From DATLYF01 sp035575095 (GTDB lineage Bacteria > Pseudomonadota > Gammaproteobacteria > Competibacterales > Competibacteraceae), in contig DATLYF010000128.1 of assembly GCA_035575095.1 (NCBI GenBank), forward strand, positions 1 to 32,615: a DNA stretch of 32,615 bases, read 5' to 3'. The notes beneath the pieces are model-generated. The model was not told the origin of the DNA. It made no database searches and saw nothing but the letters and a program-made list of their open reading frames with translations. Made by a program: the position numbers and the translations under genes. Shown here in pieces: positions 24,297 through 31,439 of this stretch (position 1 is the stretch's first letter; the number at the start of each line of letters is the position of its first letter).

Positions 24297-25273
24297 ATGC
24301 TGCCCACATCCAGCTGGACAAGCACGGCCGGCTGCTGCACTTCCTCACCATCGAGGGGTTGAGCCGCCGCCATCTGACCGATATCCTCGACACTGCCGAG
24401 TCGCTGACCGGGGTCGCCGAGCGCCGGGTGAAGAAGCTGCCCACCCTGCACGGCAAGACCGTGGTCAACCTGTTCTTCGAGAGCTCGACGCGCACCCGCA
24501 CCACCTTCGAGCTGGCCGCCAAGCGCCTGTCGGCGGACGTGCTCAATCTCAACATCAGCACCTCCTCGACCGCCAAGGGCGAGACCCTGCTCGATACCAT
24601 CCGCAACATCGAAGCCATGCAGTGCGACATGTTCGTGGTGCGCCATCAGCAAAGCGGCACGGCCGAGTTCATCGCCCGCCACGTCAAGCCGCACATCGCC
24701 GTGCTCAACGCCGGCGACGGCCGCCACGCCCATCCCACCCAGGCGATGCTGGACATGTTCACCATCCGCCGCCACAAGCGCGACTTCGCCAACCTGCGCG
24801 TGGCCATCGTCGGCGATATCCTGCACTCGCGCGTGGCGCGCTCGCAGATCCACGCGCTGAACATCCTCGGCACCGGCGAGGTGCGGGTCATCGCCCCGCG
24901 CACCCTGCTGCCGGCCGCGGTGGAGAGCTTTGGCGTGCGCGTCTTCCATGACCTGGGGCAAGGCCTCAAGGACGTGGACGTGGTCATCATGCTGCGGCTG
25001 CAGAAGGAGCGCATGCAGGGCGCGCTGCTGCCCAGCGAGAGCGAGTACTTCCAGCGCTACGGTCTGACCCGGGAGCGCCTGGCCCTGGCCCACCCCGCGG
25101 CCATTGTCATGCACCCCGGCCCGATCAACCGTGGCGTGGAAATCGAGTCCGAGGTAGCCGATGGGCCGCAGTCGGTGATCCTGGAGCAGGTCACCAATGG
25201 CATCGCCGTGCGCATGGCGATCATGTCCATCACCCTCGGCAACCACGCCCAGCCTGCGGAGGCCCGCGGATGA
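24293..25273 (+). CDS. pyrB: Aspartate carbamoyltransferase catalytic chain PyrB
   Basis: Catalyses carbamoyl phosphate plus aspartate to carbamoyl aspartate, the committed step of pyrimidine synthesis. The 326-aa chain has the carbamoyl-phosphate motif FFESSTRTRTTFELA (SSTRTR at 64-69), the mobile loop STSSTAKGET, and HAHPTQAMLDMF. It also has IVGDILHSRVARS and the aspartate-side HPGPINRGVEI, all intact, so it should be active. No regulatory-chain gene pyrI is adjacent. Instead it overlaps (ATGA) a dihydroorotase homologue, the arrangement of the pseudomonad class A enzyme in which PyrB assembles with an inactive PyrC' into a dodecamer. Confidence 0.97.
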   Translation: MNAAHIQLDKHGRLLHFLTIEGLSRRHLTDILDTAESLTGVAERRVKKLPTLHGKTVVNLFFESSTRTRTTFELAAKRLSADVLNLNISTSSTAKGETLLDTIRNIEAMQCDMFVVRHQQSGTAEFIARHVKPHIAVLNAGDGRHAHPTQAMLDMFTIRRHKRDFANLRVAIVGDILHSRVARSQIHALNILGTGEVRVIAPRTLLPAAVESFGVRVFHDLGQGLKDVDVVIMLRLQKERMQGALLPSESEYFQRYGLTRERLALAHPAAIVMHPGPINRGVEIESEVADGPQSVILEQVTNGIAVRMAIMSITLGNHAQPAEARG

Positions 25274-26565
25274 ACGAGCGCATTCTGATCCGCGGCGGCC
25301 GCCTCGTCGATCCGGCCCAGGGTCGCGACGGCCGCCACGATCTGTATCTCGTTGACGGCCGGGTAGCGGCGGTCGACAGCCCGCCGCCCGGCTTCCAGCC
25401 GCAGCGGGTGATCGAGGCCACCGGCAAGATCGTCTGCCCCGGTCTGGTGGATCTGGCGGCGCGGCTGCGCGAGCCGGGGGCCGAGCACAAGGCCACCATC
25501 GCCAGCGAGACGCGGGCCGCGGCGGCGGCCGGCATCACCACCCTGGTCTGCCCGCCGGACACCGATCCGGTGGTGGACGAGACCGCCGTGGCGCGGCTGA
25601 TCCAGCGCCGTGCCGACGCTGCCGGCTACGCCCGGGTGCTGCCGCTGGGAGCGCTGACCCAGGGGCTGGCCGGCGAGCAACTGGCCGAGATGGCGGCGCT
25701 CAAGGACGCCGGCTGCGTCGGGGTGAGTAACGGCCACCGCCCGCTGAGCAACACCTTGGTGCTGCGCCGCGCCATGGAGTACGCCGCCACCTTCGGGCTG
25801 ACCGTGTTCCTCACCCCCCTGGATACCTGGCTAGCCGCCCCCGGCTGTGCCCATGACGGCCAGGTGGCGGCACGGCTGGGACTCGCCGGCATCCCCGCTG
25901 CCGCCGAGACCGCCATGGTGGCTCGCGACCTGGCGCTGATCGAAGACATCGGGGTACGCGCCCACTTCTGCCGGCTGTCCAGCGCCCGCGCCGTGGAGCT
26001 GGTGGCCGAAGCGCAGGAACACGGGCTGCCGGTGACGGCCGATGTCTGCGCCCACCAGCTGCACCTCAGCGAGATCGACCTGGGCCGCTTCGACAGCCAG
26101 GCCCACGTCATCCCACCGCTGCGCACCCTGCGCGATCGCGACGGACTGCGTCGCGGGCTGGCGACAGGCGTGCTGGGGGCACTGTGCTCCGATCACCAGC
26201 CCCACGAGGTGGACGCCAAGCTCGGCCCCTTCGCCGAGACCGAGCCTGGCATCTCCGCTCTGGAGACCCTGTTGCCGCTCGGCCTGAAGCTGGTGGCGGA
26301 GGACGTGCTGCCGCTGCCGGCGCTGATCGAGCGCCTCACCGTCGGGCCGGCGCGCATCCTCGGCCTGGCCGCCGGCACCCTGGCGCCGGGCGCGCGCGCC
26401 GACGTCTGCATCTTCGATCCCGAAGCCCAGTGGATCGTGGACAGCGCGAGCCTGCTGAGCCGCGGCCACAACACCCCCTTCCTGGGCTGGGAGCTGAAGG
26501 GCCGGGTCAGCCACACCCTGTTGGCGGGCCGGTTGGTTTACGACAACGGGACTTTCATCCAATGA
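25270..26565 (+). CDS. pyrX: Inactive dihydroorotase homologue PyrC' (PyrX), aspartate transcarbamoylase partner
   Basis: 431-aa amidohydrolase-fold protein of the type I dihydroorotase family. The metal site is largely lost. The HxH that normally follows the Asp in the DxHVHLREPG motif is A63 and R65 here (VDLAARLREPG, 60-70). The Asp expected in the SDDG loop is N154 (VSNGHRP), and the histidine of HxED is T182. H232 and D308 are kept. This pattern fits the pseudoenzyme PyrC' of Pseudomonas, shown to be needed for holoenzyme assembly with PyrB. It overlaps pyrB and the next gene, each by ATGA. A functional dihydroorotase must be encoded elsewhere. Confidence 0.93.
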   Translation: MNERILIRGGRLVDPAQGRDGRHDLYLVDGRVAAVDSPPPGFQPQRVIEATGKIVCPGLVDLAARLREPGAEHKATIASETRAAAAAGITTLVCPPDTDPVVDETAVARLIQRRADAAGYARVLPLGALTQGLAGEQLAEMAALKDAGCVGVSNGHRPLSNTLVLRRAMEYAATFGLTVFLTPLDTWLAAPGCAHDGQVAARLGLAGIPAAAETAMVARDLALIEDIGVRAHFCRLSSARAVELVAEAQEHGLPVTADVCAHQLHLSEIDLGRFDSQAHVIPPLRTLRDRDGLRRGLATGVLGALCSDHQPHEVDAKLGPFAETEPGISALETLLPLGLKLVAEDVLPLPALIERLTVGPARILGLAAGTLAPGARADVCIFDPEAQWIVDSASLLSRGHNTPFLGWELKGRVSHTLLAGRLVYDNGTFIQ

Positions 26566-27251
26566 GTACCTTGGTAGAGGAGATGGCAAGCATCATCGCC
26601 GCCCGCGATTATCCGGGCGGTTACCGCTGGCTGCGTCTAGCCGCCGCCGAGGCGGCGCGGGCGGCACAGCCGGGTCAGTATCTGGAATTCGCCGGCCGGC
26701 GCTGGCCGCTCCTGCGTGCCGATCCCGCCCAGGGCTGGCTGGACTGCCTGGGTCGGAGTGACGCCGCCCCGGCGCAGGGTGCGGCACTGACCCTGCGCGG
26801 CCCGCTGGGGAGCCCGTTCCAGCTGGAACGGGCCAGTCCGCGCGCCCTGCTGCTGGGCAAGGTGGACGGCCTGGCCAGCTTGCTGTTCTTGGCCGACCGC
26901 CTGCGCCGTCAGCCGACCCGCATCAAGACCCTGCTGCTACTGGAGACCGGCGGCGAACTGCCGTTCCACCCCCAGCCTTCGCGCATCATCGTGCCGGACC
27001 TGCCCTCCTGGGTGATCGCCGCCCTGCCGCTGTGCGAAGACTGGGGCATCGCCAGCCGCCTGGCCAGTCCCGGCGGCGAGGCCGGCTGCTACAACGGCCC
27101 GCTCACCGAGCTGGCTCGGCTATGGCTGGACACCCTGCAGGGCACCGCCGACGTCACCGTGTACGCCTGCGGCGACGCCGAGTTGCTGGGCCAGACCCGT
27201 CGCCTCGCCGAACGCTACCGCCTGGCCTGGCAGGGCGCGACGGCGGTCTGA
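26562..27251 (+). CDS. PyrK-like ferredoxin-reductase-fold protein, degenerate
   Basis: 229-aa protein resembling dihydroorotate dehydrogenase electron-transfer subunits. PGQYLEFAGRRWPLL aligns with the FAD-binding beta barrel, LRGPLGSPFQL with the GPLG loop, LLLGKVDGLASLLFLADRL with the nucleotide-binding GGGVGIAPLLFLA region, and VTVYACGDAELL with the YACGP motif. The flavin signature RPxS reads RWPL, the glycine-rich loop is altered, and the C-terminal cysteine cluster for the 2Fe-2S centre of PyrK is absent. It overlaps the pyrC' stop (ATGA), so it is the last gene of the operon. Catalysis is doubtful; it may be a structural or regulatory partner. The assignment to the family is by my own alignment of motifs. 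Confidence 0.72.
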   Translation: MSTLVEEMASIIAARDYPGGYRWLRLAAAEAARAAQPGQYLEFAGRRWPLLRADPAQGWLDCLGRSDAAPAQGAALTLRGPLGSPFQLERASPRALLLGKVDGLASLLFLADRLRRQPTRIKTLLLLETGGELPFHPQPSRIIVPDLPSWVIAALPLCEDWGIASRLASPGGEAGCYNGPLTELARLWLDTLQGTADVTVYACGDAELLGQTRRLAERYRLAWQGATAV

Positions 27252-27277
27252 TACGGGTTCGTTTGTTCGGCCCGCGT

Positions 27278-27315
27278 ACCGGGGACTGCGTCACGCAACT
27301 TCGCGTCTCCCCGGT
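27278..27315. terminator. Inverted repeat between the convergent pyr operon and pilT
   Basis: ACCGGGGA (27278-27285) and TCCCCGGT (27308-27315) are a perfect 8-bp inverted repeat with a 22-base loop that itself contains TGCGTCACGCA. A further 12-base palindrome, ACCGGCGCCGGT, lies at 27332-27343. The site is between two convergent genes, where a shared terminator is expected, but no T-run follows on either strand, so a rho-independent terminator is not certain. Confidence 0.4.
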
Positions 27316-27347
27316 CCCGTGCTGCGGCGAGACCGGCGCCGGTGTGC

Positions 27348-28394
27348 TCAGCGCAGGTTCTGGAAATCGGTCTTGTTCTTGGCTTTGGCCATGGCGTCCT
27401 CGCGGCTGATGACGCCGTTCTTGAACAACGTCATCAGGTGCTGGTCCAGGGTCTGCATACCATAGGCCCCGCCGGTCTGGATCGCCGAATACATCTGCGC
27501 CACCTTGTCCTCGCGGATCAGGTTGCGCACCGCCGGGGTGCCGATCATGATCTCCCAGGCCGCGATACGGCCGCCGCCGCGCTTCTTCAACAGAGTCTGG
27601 GAAATCACCGCCTGCAGCGACTCGGAGAGCATGGAGCGTACCAGCGACTTTTCGCCGGCGGGGAAGACGTCGATGATGCGGTCGATGGTCTTGGGGGCGG
27701 AGGTGGTATGCAGGGTGCCGAACACCAGATGGCCGGTTTCGGCGGCGGTGAGCGCCAGGCGAATGGTTTCCAAATCGCGCATCTCGCCCACCAGGATGAT
27801 GTCCGGGTCCTCGCGCAGGGCAGAGCGCAGCGCCTCGTTGAAGCCCAGCGTGTCGCGGTGCACCTCGCGCTGGTTGATCAGGCACTTGTTGGAGGCATGC
27901 ACGAACTCGATGGGATCCTCGATGGTGAGGATGTGCCCGTAGAGGGTCTTGTTGAGGTAGTCGATCATCGCCGCCAGGGTGGTCGATTTGCCCGAGCCGG
28001 TGGGGCCGGTGACCAGGACCAGGCCGCGCGGCACCTCGACGATGTCGCGAAACACCTTGGGCATGCCCAGATCCTCCATGCTCTTGATCTGGGTGGGAAT
28101 GGTGCGGAACACTGCGCCGGCGCCGCGGTTCTGGTTGAAGGCATTGACGCGGAAGCGCGCCAGGTTGGGGACCTCGAAGGAGAAGTCGCACTCCAGGAAC
28201 TCGTCGTAGTCCTTGCGCTGCTTGTCGTTCATGATGTCGTAGACCAGCGCGTGCACCTCCTTGTGCTCCAGGGGCGGCAGGTTGATGCGGCGCACATCGC
28301 CGTCGACCCGGATCATCGGCGGCAGCCCTGCCGACAGGTGCAGGTCGGAGGCGTTATTCTTGACGGAAAAACGCAACAGATCGTCGAGGGTCAT
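27348..28394 (-). CDS. pilT: Type IV pilus retraction ATPase PilT
   Basis: 348-aa hexameric ATPase at the cytoplasmic base of the pilus that drives retraction and so twitching. The N-terminal PAS-like domain has NNASDLHLSAGLPPMIRVDG. The core has Walker A GPTGSGKST (130-138), the Asp box region GHILTIEDPIEFVH, the Walker B-type segment PDIILVGEMRDLETI, and the His box TGHLVFGTLHT. The C-terminal AIQTGGAYGMQTLDQHLM matches the AIRNLIRE-type end of PilT. GGGAG sits six bases before the ATG. In Pseudomonas pilU follows pilT; here none does, as the operon ends against the convergent pyr genes. It is divergent from yggS as in Pseudomonas. Confidence 0.97.
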   Translation of the reverse strand: MTLDDLLRFSVKNNASDLHLSAGLPPMIRVDGDVRRINLPPLEHKEVHALVYDIMNDKQRKDYDEFLECDFSFEVPNLARFRVNAFNQNRGAGAVFRTIPTQIKSMEDLGMPKVFRDIVEVPRGLVLVTGPTGSGKSTTLAAMIDYLNKTLYGHILTIEDPIEFVHASNKCLINQREVHRDTLGFNEALRSALREDPDIILVGEMRDLETIRLALTAAETGHLVFGTLHTTSAPKTIDRIIDVFPAGEKSLVRSMLSESLQAVISQTLLKKRGGGRIAAWEIMIGTPAVRNLIREDKVAQMYSAIQTGGAYGMQTLDQHLMTLFKNGVISREDAMAKAKNKTDFQNLR

Positions 28395-28543
28395 GCGGAG
28401 CTCCCTTCTTCTTCGGTATCGTTCTGCATAGGCGTGAACATGGTGAAGCTACGGACCATACTGACCGGACAGCGTATGTCAGAAGACAGGCCAACTCCAG
28501 GCCCATCCTCCCGCGGCGACGACCGCTCGTCGGGAGGATGGTC
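28395..28543. promoter_or_regulatory. Divergent region pilT / yggS
   Basis: 149 bases with start signals for both directions. Features I can see: the pilT ribosome site at 28401-28405, an imperfect inverted repeat GACCATAC ... GTATGTC around 28455-28482, and a strong hairpin at 28503-28541 over the yggS start. No reliable -35/-10 pair was picked out. Confidence 0.45.
28503..28541 (+). promoter_or_regulatory. Hairpin sequestering the yggS ribosome-binding site
   Basis: CCATCCTCCCG (28503-28513) is the exact reverse complement of CGGGAGGATGG (28531-28541), 11 bp. Inside it CGACGA (28517-28522) pairs with TCGTCG (28527-28532) around CCGC; the two stems share two bases, so the likely fold is 9 outer plus 6 inner pairs with a 5-base bulge. 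The downstream arm contains GGGAGG, the ribosome site for the ATG at 28544, and an upstream ATG. The hairpin is therefore placed to block translation initiation. Confidence 0.6.
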
Positions 28544-29233
28544 ATGAGTTCGCTGGCCGAACGCCTAGCGGCGGTGCGTGCGCGCATCCACGAGGCCGAG
28601 CGCCGCTTCGCCCGCGCCCCGGGTTCGGTGACGCTGCTGGCAGTGAGCAAGACCCAGCCGGCCGGGCGCATCCGCGAGGCCGCCGTCGCCGGCCAGTTGT
28701 GCTTCGGCGAGAACTATCTGCAAGAGGCGCTGGAGAAAATGGCGGCGCTGACCGATCTGCCGCAACTGGAGTGGCACTACATCGGCCCGCTCCAGTCCAA
28801 CAAGACCCGGCGCATCGCCGAGCATTTCCACTGGGTACACAGCGTCGATCGGCTGAAGCTCGCCCAGCGCCTGTCCGAGCAGCGTCCCGCGCACCTGCCG
28901 CCGCTACACGTCTGCCTGCAGGTGAACATCAGCGGCGAGGCCAGCAAGAGCGGCATGACCCTGGAGGAACTGCCGACGGTGGCACAAGCAGTGGCCGCCC
29001 TGCCGCGGCTGCGGCTGCGCGGGCTCATGGCCATTCCGGCACCAGCCGCGGACTTTGCCGCCCAGCGCCGCCCCTGCGCCGCCCTGCGCCAGGCCCTAGA
29101 GCGGCTTAACGCCGAGTTCGGCCTGGGCCTGGATACGCTGTCCATGGGCATGTCCGATGATCTGGAGGCGGCCATCGCCGAGGGCTCCACCCTGGTGCGC
29201 ATCGGCACCGCCATCTTCGGTCCGCGCAGCTAG
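28544..29233 (+). CDS. yggS: PLP homeostasis protein, YggS/PROSC family
   Basis: 229-aa pyridoxal phosphate-binding protein of the alanine racemase-like TIM-barrel family, involved in PLP balance rather than a known reaction. Signatures: LLAVSKTQPAGRIREA with the PLP lysine in VSKT, FGENYLQEALEK, WHYIGPLQSNKTRRI, VNISGEASKSGM and LSMGMSDDLEAAIAEGSTLVRIGTAIFG. Two ATGs compete: 28538 directly abuts the GGGAGG, whereas 28544 has six bases of spacing and is chosen. It heads a yggS-secreted protein-proC-yggT group and is divergent from pilT. Confidence 0.95.
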   Translation: MSSLAERLAAVRARIHEAERRFARAPGSVTLLAVSKTQPAGRIREAAVAGQLCFGENYLQEALEKMAALTDLPQLEWHYIGPLQSNKTRRIAEHFHWVHSVDRLKLAQRLSEQRPAHLPPLHVCLQVNISGEASKSGMTLEELPTVAQAVAALPRLRLRGLMAIPAPAADFAAQRRPCAALRQALERLNAEFGLGLDTLSMGMSDDLEAAIAEGSTLVRIGTAIFGPRS

Positions 29234-29309
29234 CCGTGCCCGCACCACGGCTTGTCGGGCCGCAGCGCCTCCAGTAGGGTATCGCTGCTGCGCCCGCACA
29301 AGGAATGCC

Positions 29310-29732
29310 ATGGCTCTCGTCTTTGCTCTTTTCCGAGTTCCGCTTCTGGCCTTGCTCGGCCTGCTCGGCGCCGTGCTGCCGGCCGGCGCCGACGAACTTG
29401 ATGCCGAGTTGCAGCGCATTCAGCAAGAAGTGCGCCAGCAGGCGCTGCAACCGCTGATCCAGCCTGCCTCAGTCACCCCCGCCCAGCCCGCCGCGCCTAC
29501 CTCACCCCCGGCGGTGCCCGCCCGGCCCGCCCTGCGCGATCGGGAACAGTTGCCGAGCGGCTTGTCGCCGGCGGATTTCGCCGCCTTGCTGCAACGCGAG
29601 TTCGCCGCTACCTTCAGCTTCTACGACAAGCTCAAGCCCGCACAGCAGCAGCGCGTGTATGAGCTTTACCAGCAGGACAGCCGGGTCAGCACCATCCGCG
29701 ATGAGACCCTGCGCCTGCTGCTCAACCGCTGA
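29310..29732 (+). CDS. Small predicted secreted (periplasmic) protein of unknown function
   Basis: 140 aa, not recognised. The N-terminus is a signal peptide: VFALFRVPLLALLGLLGAVLP with a likely cut after AGA (residue 27), leaving an acidic mature N-terminus. A Pro/Ala-rich middle (about 50-75) links two helical parts; the C-terminal part (about 85-140) has FAATFSFYDKLKPAQQQRVY and no cysteine, so it is not a lipoprotein. The ATG at 29310 has AAGGA at 29300-29304. It lies between yggS (76 bases upstream) and proC (39 bases downstream), in a pair that is directly adjacent in Pseudomonas. Codon usage is like its neighbours, and no antisense gene competes. Confidence 0.75.
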   Translation: MALVFALFRVPLLALLGLLGAVLPAGADELDAELQRIQQEVRQQALQPLIQPASVTPAQPAAPTSPPAVPARPALRDREQLPSGLSPADFAALLQREFAATFSFYDKLKPAQQQRVYELYQQDSRVSTIRDETLRLLLNR

Positions 29733-29771
29733 ACCTCCAGCCCGCTTCATCGGTCATCCAGGAGCATCTCT

Positions 29772-30602
29772 ATGCACTACAGCACCCTCGCATTCATCGG
29801 TGGCGGCAACATGGCCCGCTCCCTCATCGGCGGTCTGATCAACGACGGCTACCCGGCCGAGCGGCTGTGGGTGGCCGATCCCGGCGCCGAGCATCGCCAG
29901 CAGCTAGCCGGCCAGTTCGGCATCCATACCACGGCCGACAACCTGGAGGCCCTGGCCCATGCCGAGGTGGTGGTGCTGGCGGTGAAACCCCAGGTGATCA
30001 AGGGCGTGGCCGTGCAACTGGCCGATGCCGTGCAGCAGCGCCGGCCGCTGGTGCTGTCCATCGCCGCCGGGGTGCGCGAGCCGGACTTGCGCCGCTGGCT
30101 GGGCGGCGATCTGCCGATCGTGCGCAGCATGCCCAACACCCCGGCCCTGGTGGGCAGCGGCGCCGCCGCGCTCTACGCCAATCCCTGGGTGAGCGCGGCG
30201 CAGCGTCAGCAGGCGGAATCCATCCTGCGCGCCTGCGGCCTGACCGTGTGGGTGGAGCAGGAGACGCTGCTCGATGCCGTCACCGCCCTCTCCGGCAGCG
30301 GCCCCGCCTATTTCTTCCTGGTCATGGAGGCCATGGAACAGGCCGGCGTCGCCCTCGGTCTGGAACCGGCCACCGCCCGCCTGCTGACCCTGCAGACCGC
30401 CTTCGGCGCCGCCAAGATGGCACTGGAGTCCGAGGAAGGACCGGCCCTGCTGCGCGAGCGCGTCACCTCGCCGGGCGGCACCACCGAGCGCGCCATCGCC
30501 GTATTGCGCGAGGCTGGGCTGGAGGCGCTGTTCGGGCGCGCGCTCAGCGCCGCCTGCGAGCGCGCCCGCGAGCTGGGCGATCTGCTCGGGGAGCAGAGCT
30601 GA
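29772..30602 (+). CDS. proC: Pyrroline-5-carboxylate reductase ProC
   Basis: Last step of proline synthesis: reduces pyrroline-5-carboxylate with NAD(P)H. The 276-aa product has the Rossmann loop FIGGGNMARSLIGGL (GGGNMA at 10-15), VVLAVKPQVIKGV, VRSMPNTPALVGSGA and the ProC signature LSGSGPAYFFLVMEAM near residues 175-190, followed by RERVTSPGGTTERAI. AGGAG (29760-29764) lies 7 bases before the ATG. The yggT start is one base past the stop. Confidence 0.97.
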   Translation: MHYSTLAFIGGGNMARSLIGGLINDGYPAERLWVADPGAEHRQQLAGQFGIHTTADNLEALAHAEVVVLAVKPQVIKGVAVQLADAVQQRRPLVLSIAAGVREPDLRRWLGGDLPIVRSMPNTPALVGSGAAALYANPWVSAAQRQQAESILRACGLTVWVEQETLLDAVTALSGSGPAYFFLVMEAMEQAGVALGLEPATARLLTLQTAFGAAKMALESEEGPALLRERVTSPGGTTERAIAVLREAGLEALFGRALSAACERARELGDLLGEQS

Positions 30603-30603
30603 G

Positions 30604-31188
30604 ATGGACGGCACGCCCTACCTCAGCAATGCCGGGGCCTTTCTCATCCAGACCCTGTTCGGCTTCTACATCCTGCTGGTGATGCTGCGCTTCCTGCTGC
30701 AATGGGTGCGGGCCGATTTCTACAATCCCCTGGTGCAATTCCTGGTCAGGCTCACCAATCCGCCGCTGGTGCCGCTGCGGCGCCTGGTGCCCGGCCTGCT
30801 CGGCCTGGACATGGCGGCGGTGGTGCTGATGGTGGCGCTGCAACTGATCGAGCTGCTGCTGCTGCTCGCCCTCGATGGCCGCTCCGCCAGCCCGGGTGGA
30901 CTGCTCGTGCTGAGCCTGGCGGAGCTGCTCGGCCTGCTGGTCACCGTGTACTTCTGGGGCATCATCGTCCAGGCGGTGATGAGCTGGATCAATCCCGATC
31001 CGCGTCACCCCCTGCTCAGCCTGCTGTGGCAGCTCACCGCGCCGCTGCTGCGCCCGGCGCGGCGACTGCTGCCACCGGTGGTGGGCATCGATCTGTCGCC
31101 GATCCTGGTGCTGATCGCCCTGCAATTGCTCAACCTGCTGCTGGTGGCGCCGCTGCGCGATGCCGGCTACGCCCTGCTCGGCGCATGA
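30604..31188 (+). CDS. yggT: YggT family membrane protein
   Basis: 194-aa inner-membrane protein made of two YggT repeats, each with two hydrophobic helices. Repeat 1 has FLIQTLFGFYILLVMLRFLL and NPLVQFLVRLTNPPLVPLRR; repeat 2 has VYFWGIIVQAVMSWINPDP and LLSLLWQLTAPLLRPARRLL. The NPxxPLRR-type and SWIxPDPxHP motifs are typical. Function is not established; in some bacteria YggT homologues relate to osmotic stress or to cell division. It starts one base after proC, and proC-yggT adjacency is common in gammaproteobacteria. Confidence 0.93.
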   Translation: MDGTPYLSNAGAFLIQTLFGFYILLVMLRFLLQWVRADFYNPLVQFLVRLTNPPLVPLRRLVPGLLGLDMAAVVLMVALQLIELLLLLALDGRSASPGGLLVLSLAELLGLLVTVYFWGIIVQAVMSWINPDPRHPLLSLLWQLTAPLLRPARRLLPPVVGIDLSPILVLIALQLLNLLLVAPLRDAGYALLGA

Positions 31189-31249
31189 GCGGCGGCTGTC
31201 GGTGCGGGTGCAGTCGCGCACCAGCCGTAAAGAACCGGGTGAGATGATC

Positions 31250-31290
31250 GCGGCCGGCCGCGCGGTGCGCATCAGCGCGCCGCCGGCCGC
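31250..31290 (+). terminator. GC-rich hairpin after yggT
   Basis: GCGGCCGGC (31250-31258) pairs exactly with GCCGGCCGC (31282-31290); inside, GGTGCGC (31264-31270) pairs with GCGCGCC (31275-31281) with one G-U around ATCA, giving about 16 pairs with a 5-base bulge. It is very stable and lies 61 bases after the yggT stop. No T-run follows, so it may need other factors to terminate, or could have another role. A weaker hairpin, GGTGCG (31201-31206) with CGCACC (31217-31222), precedes it. Confidence 0.5.
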
Positions 31291-31439
31291 CCGGTATCCG
31301 CCGCTCGGGCGCTGATCCCTCTGCCTAAGCGCCTGGCCTAGGCCTATATTTACGGTAGAATTTCTAAGGAAAACCGCCCCCCGACCGGTGCCTATCCCCG
31401 GAAACGACGACCCCTGAGGAGAAGGCGAGGCACTCCTGC
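31291..31439 (+). promoter_or_regulatory. Probable promoter region of the GGDEF gene
   Basis: After the hairpin the composition shifts to AT-rich around 31346-31370. TAGAAT (31356-31361) matches five of six bases of the -10 consensus. The expected -35 position has no good hexamer but overlaps a perfect 10-base palindrome, GGCCTAGGCC (31335-31344), which could be an operator. The leader then holds GAGGAGAAGGCGAGG before the ATG at 31440. Confidence 0.4.
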
